Shown piece by piece: positions 59,797 through 64,000 of a stretch of 64,000 nucleotides of DNA. The DNA is from Metaphire vulgaris (lineage: Eukaryota > Annelida > Clitellata > Crassiclitellata > Megascolecidae). Location of the stretch: the NCBI GenBank assembly GCA_018105865.1, contig CM030834.1:10871719-10935718 (forward strand), given 5' to 3'. A model generated the notes under the pieces. The model was not told the DNA's origin. It did no database searches and saw only the letters and a program-made list of their open reading frames with translations. The position numbers were made by a program, and so were the translations under genes. Each line of letters opens with the position of its first letter. The stretch's first letter is position 1.

Positions 59797-59935
59797 CGAA
59801 ACAGCTGAAAACTGAAAGATAGTAAATCCAGTCTTAAAGCGTTCAGTAAACAAATCCGTCTAAACATGAAAAGACACGATCAGATTATTAAAATGGTCGC
59901 CATTCGATCCGGAAGTTCAGCGTCAGATAATTTAT
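59797..59935 (-). promoter_or_regulatory. Candidate CEP295 promoter and non-coding first exon
   Basis: CCGGAAGT at 59909-59916 is a consensus ETS-family site and AAAATGGTCGCCAT at 59890-59903 is YY1-like. Both are typical of TATA-less housekeeping promoters. On the minus strand a possible non-coding exon from about 59905 ends at a donor (GTAAAT) at 59796. An acceptor-like GGATTAG lies near 58907. Confidence 0.45.
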
Positions 59936-60059
59936 AAGGCGCCACTTTATGTACAATAGTAATGTAATGTATTGTAATAGTAATGTTATTTAAAGAGGTT
60001 TATGATAATTTTTATACTCGGTGGGATGAATTTTAGGTTTATGAGTCTATGTAAGCCTG

Positions 60060-60370
60060 TGTGAAGACCACTGTAGTAACTCTCCACATTTAATAACCTG
60101 TTTATCCGAGATAGCCTTTGAATCCGTTTGCTGTTTCAACTGTCACTGCCACCTCGTCCAAACTGTTCCATCTGTCCACAACCCTTACACTAATTTTTTT
60201 CCTTCTTGGACCCACCCTCTACTTAAACAATTTGCATTCGTGGCCCCTTGTGCTGCTTTAGTATGCCAATGTAAAGAGTCGATCGTACAGTACAACTTTT
60301 TACTTTCCCAGGCATTATTTTGTATGTTACTATCAAATCCCCCTCTCTCTTCTCCGTTCGCAAATTTTTA
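60060..60370 (-). mobile_element. LINE reverse transcriptase C-terminus, degraded
   Basis: Minus-strand frames read REERGGFDSN and SVRVVDRWNSLDEV then ANGFKGYL. The order RGDL..YK, then RVVxxWNSLP, then NxFKxxLD matches a LINE tail. Stops and shifts are frequent. Confidence 0.6.
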
Positions 60371-60879
60371 AAAATCAAACGTGGGCCGTGCAGCAAAGGG
60401 TCTGAGAACCGCTGGTTTACACGACTTAAATCATTGCGACAGTTTGAAAGATCTAACAGAATAATTCATGCTTCGGCGTCAAAAAGAAAGCTCTCTGACC
60501 ACAGACTTAATGGTCTCTATCATGATTCATGAATGAGAATAACGCACCGAGTATAATAAGCAAAAGCCAAGAATCGTTCAACTTAATGTGCAGTCGCCAT
60601 GTTGAATCAAAGCCATAGCTTATGTGACCGTATATTGTTTTGTTTGATCGGACGAGAAAGCATCAGTAGCGCTCTATAGTCGATTTTTAACCTTTGCACG
60701 CGTTAATATTTATTTTGCGATCCCACATTTAGGGCTCATTCTTTGACAATGATTGTAATCCATATGGGTTAGCAGAAGAAATGTTTAGGTTTACCGAAAT
60801 GTTGACGGTGCTTGACATTCTAGGGTAGGCATACGCTAGAAGAAGCAAGAAATGTTGATGGTGCTTGACATTACTATCG

Positions 60880-61325
60880 GGTAGCTGGACTTTTCGCCCC
60901 AATGCGTTTAGCCAGTATGACGTTTCGTTCTCAGCCCGGACGATTGGCCCGGGCGTTTCGCTGCTAAGACGATTCGCTCTCATTCTACGCGATTCGCCCA
61001 TTCTGCTGCACTGAAAACTGCTGCATGGTTTGAAGAGTTAATATCGAGGGGTCGAGGCCCACTATAATTTTAAGATAATAATAGTAATAATATTATCCTG
61101 AAGGAAAGTCATCGGAACACCTGTGGTAGATCTATTTGCGTTGCATTCCTATTCGCGTATAAGTTATAACCAATTGTGTAATGTCCTTACTCTTTTATCT
61201 TGGCGAAACGTTCAGGCTGGGGTAAAACATCCCAATAGCAAAGCATCTTGCGGGCGAATCGTCCAGGCTGTTGGGGAAGCGTCGGTATAACTAAACGCCC
61301 TAAGGATGAAAGATCCAGCAACTGT
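60880..61325. repeat. CGTTTCGCCC/GGGCGAATCGTCC fold-back repeat
   Basis: Motifs such as GGACGATTGGCCCGGGCG on the left and GGGCGAATCGTCCAGGC on the right are inverted. Related to 37310-37530. Confidence 0.5.
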
Positions 61326-61432
61326 TTAATCAGTCATTCACCTTTTGGTTATTTCATAAGACAATCGTTTTTAGAGGAAAGCAAAACACTAAATGCATAA
61401 TCACACCATTGGAGTTTAACTACATAAGTGTC

Positions 61433-61985
61433 AACGGTTTCTTGACAGCATGATGTCCCCGATGTCCCAGCCTCTTAACAAGCTTGAAAAGTAGTCCCCG
61501 CCCAAAAAGTAATCTCTACCCTTCCCAGTCTCAAGCGGTGTGTCAGAAAAAGTAGTCCCCACCCAATCCTAAGGAAAAGGCATTAAAATGGGGAGAAAGT
61601 AGTTCCCAAATAGATATGGAAAGTCGCTAATATCAGCAACTAGCAAGCAGTCTCTCAAGTTTAATTATCACTGAGTTTAGATCTTTTCTTTAAGCTTCAA
61701 GTTTCTTTGTCCAGCATATATCAAAAAGTACCCCTAAGGCTGATAGCAGGTGCACTGATACACAAAAGCTGCTGCTGGGTGTACTGAATTATTATGCTCA
61801 ATTCTGACTTTCGTTTTATGTACGTTAGTCATCCTTTAAAATATTAAATTTAATTTCTGTATATGTAGACACTTATGTTCATGTCATTATATCATTATAT
61901 CAGAACTCGGCGACTACTTTTTGGGCGCGCCGATGCATGTAAGCGTGTGAAGAGGTGGATATCATGTTGTCAAAAAACCAGTGTC
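61433..61985. mobile_element. TIR repeat GGTTTCTTGACAGCAT, fuller copy
   Basis: The left end GGTTTCTTGACAGCATGATG is mirrored, with mismatches, by ATCATGTTGTCAAAAAACC at the right. 61545-61985 matches 36725-37150. There is no transposase. Confidence 0.65.
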
Positions 61986-62522
61986 AACATCTTGTTGGTA
62001 TTTGTGTTTGAAAAACTTCCTGATATTGGTTGCATTGGAGCTTGTTGTGAACACAGGCCTAGGAGCAGAGCATCTTGCAAGGAATCTTCCTGAGAGTGAA
62101 ATGTCTTTGTGACAGATTTCCATTAGTACCTCCTGGGTGAATAAATAAATCTAGACAGAGCTGACTGTACCATGCTGCTTTTAAATCTGTTTTTTCACTT
62201 ATCAGCTATTTATTTGAAACTGAATGTTTAAATTACCATGTTACTGTATCCCACCAAGCTGTTCAAGTTTAGATGTTTTGCAGTTTTTCCAGTTTACTTG
62301 GTTTGGGTTAATTTCAGTGATTTGTTTTTATCATGTATTTAGTAAGCATTTGTAGAATTGTAAATTGCAGATGTGAGATTTTTCTTTATGTATGTTTGCA
62401 GCTTCACAGGTTTCAATGTATTCTATTATTAGTTTTTTGATCATCTTAGACTGAGGCTTGCGTTTGTTTCATTTGTGACGTTAACCAGCATCTGTTTGAA
62501 TTACAAGTCTTTGATGTTACAG

Positions 62523-63401
62523 ATCAGGGAGCAGTTTATCATGTAGAGCGAATTTTCCAGAATTCATAAAGTTTGGGTGCTTCTAGATGGAAAACTTTGG
62601 AAGTGCCTATCCGACCAAATGCCATTCCTTATTCTGCTGTTGAGATCAGCTTTGTTCTGCCAGACACAGTTGTGACATTGATTTTACCTATGTTGGCATC
62701 TGTGAAGATGGGCCAGAAGGTATCGGGTGGCACAAAAGCGATTGCCAGAGAACCAAGCTACAGGTCACTCAACCATGACTACATTTACAATCCTGACTTT
62801 CAGAAACCCAGCCGACTCGATGCCCTCTTGGAGATGGCACCGGCCAGTGAAGAAGTGCGCATTGCGAACACTTGGAATCCTGACGATCGCTCACTTAATA
62901 TCTTTGTAAAGGATGATGATCAACTGACATTCCACCGGCATCCGGTCGCACAGAGTACCGACTGCATACGTGGTCGAGTGGGCTACACTCGTGGGCTCCA
63001 CGTCTGGGAAATTAGCTGGAGCACACGGCAGCGTGGCACCCATGCAGTTGTTGGCATAGCGACAAAGGATGCTCCATTGCACTGCGTTGGCTATCAGTCC
63101 TTGGTTGGTAGCAACTGTGAGTCGTGGGGCTGGGATCTCGTAAGGAACAAATTATATTACGATTCGAAAAACAACCAAGGCGTAACATATCCTCGAATTC
63201 TTGATCTGGACGAAACCTTTGTAGTGCCAGATAAATTTTTAGTCATTCTCGACATGGACGAAGGAACACTGAGTTTCGCTGCTGAAGGACAATATCTAGG
63301 AGTAGCATTTCGTGATCTGAAGGGAAAGAAACTGTATCCAATTATAAGCGCTGTCTGGGGACACTGTGAAGTTACACTTTTGTACGTTGGTGGCCTTGAC
63401 C
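62523..63401 (+). CDS. SPSB1/SPSB4-like SPRY and SOCS box protein, partial (C-terminus outside)
   Basis: The exon runs from an acceptor (GATGTTACAG at 62513-62522) to a donor (CC|GTATGT at 63402). Coding is taken to start at 62708 ([12 protein letters not shown]), because vertebrate SPSB1 and gustavus begin MGQKV; the frame is open upstream to 62573 without similarity. It encodes 231 codons plus one base. The SPRY domain includes [44 protein letters not shown] and [13 protein letters not shown]. These proteins are substrate adaptors for Cullin5-Elongin B/C ubiquitin ligases and bind DINNN-type peptides. The SOCS box should be in the next exon, beyond the window. SPSB1 and SPSB4 cannot be told apart here. 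Confidence 0.9.
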
Positions 63402-63476
63402 GTATGTATATTTCTGTTGTTTTTGTTTAAATATATTAATTAGTTTGTGATATTGGATGTGCATTATTAGTTTGTT

Positions 63477-63509
<33 letters not shown>

Positions 63510-64000
63510 ACACACACACTCATGCATTAGAGGTATTTTATTAAATATGATTGGCTCTTGTATAATTTTGCAAGATGAATATGGGCTTAATTTCCATAGA
63601 GTTTGATTGTCTCATTTTAATGCAGCTTATTTCAATTAAAGGGATACGTATACATGTTGCATATGTGTGTAATTTGATTACAGTACACACTACAGTCCAA
63701 CAAGACACTTTCAGTGTACCTGAATGCCATGTCATTGTAAAGGCAATCTGGAATGTTGGCTGCATAAAATTAGGCTCCATGTGTGTTGTTTAGTACCTTT
63801 ACGTTTATCCACTATAAACATTACATGCAGGTTTCTCTTTAGTACATATGTCTGCTAGGATCATTGGAACAGGGCATTCTTAAGACTATGCTCTTAAGCA
63901 GTCCTGTATTTGTTTATAATGAATGTCAGATGATGCTGCTTATGAATGTCTTTGAAATAATTATATAAGAACTCATTAGCTTGCTGATTGCTGGCTGCAC
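63402..64000 (+). other. SPSB intron with CA microsatellite
   Basis: A CA array at 63478-63524 with one TA break. The rest to the window end shows no exon I can support. Confidence 0.7.

Noticed and set aside
62573..62707. Upstream in-frame extension of the SPSB exon
   Set aside because: The 45 extra codons have no similarity to SPSB proteins, while MGQKV at 62708 matches the family start.

Overview
The window is AT-rich animal nuclear DNA. Its genes have many short exons with GT-AG borders, TTAGGG-type telomeric tracts occur internally, and the spacers are packed with non-LTR retrotransposon tails, tRNA-derived SINEs and cut-and-paste DNA elements. I cannot name the species. The proteins and the TTAGGG tracts fit a non-vertebrate metazoan with gene structures close to the bilaterian norm.

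Four protein-coding genes could be assembled exon by exon with reading frame kept across every junction, with one exception noted below. (1) 6075-22591, plus strand: a 13-exon gene for a secreted, about 750-residue protein that looks like a DUF5054 / glycoside hydrolase 38-like protein. A TATA/CCAAT promoter and a non-coding first exon are proposed near 3131-3369. (2) 26258-35877, minus strand: AP2M1, the mu subunit of the AP-2 clathrin adaptor, in 10 coding exons. It is 435 residues long once an apparent 2-base insertion in exon 9 is allowed for. (3) 40938-58851, minus strand: CEP295, a centriole protein, in 19 coding exons and 1579 residues, from the conserved N-terminus to the C-terminal ALMS motif. 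(4) 62708 to beyond 63401, plus strand: an SPSB1/SPSB4-like (gustavus) SPRY-domain SOCS-box protein, cut by its next intron before the SOCS box. Genes 1 and 2 converge, 2 and 3 are in tandem, and 3 and 4 diverge. I see no functional link among the four.

The rest is a dense record of transposition. Four hAT-type elements can be bounded exactly by perfect 8-bp target-site duplications (3655-5475, 10583-11726, 38206-39053, 41101-41269). One of them still carries a piece of hAT transposase. A 73-bp piggyBac-type MITE with TTAA flanks sits inside a LINE fragment (43656-43728). Two TA-flanked elements (32623-33376, 48169-49251), a family ending in GGGGCYGTCCAT, a GATCAGCGGATTATT family and a repeat shared by 36725-37150 and 61433-61985 are also present. 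At least a dozen LINE remnants keep only the reverse transcriptase C-terminus. Telomere-like tracts repeatedly lie at the centre of fold-back repeats. I found no new multi-gene system. The most useful leads are the AP2M1 frameshift, the exact hAT insertions and the telomere-cored fold-backs.
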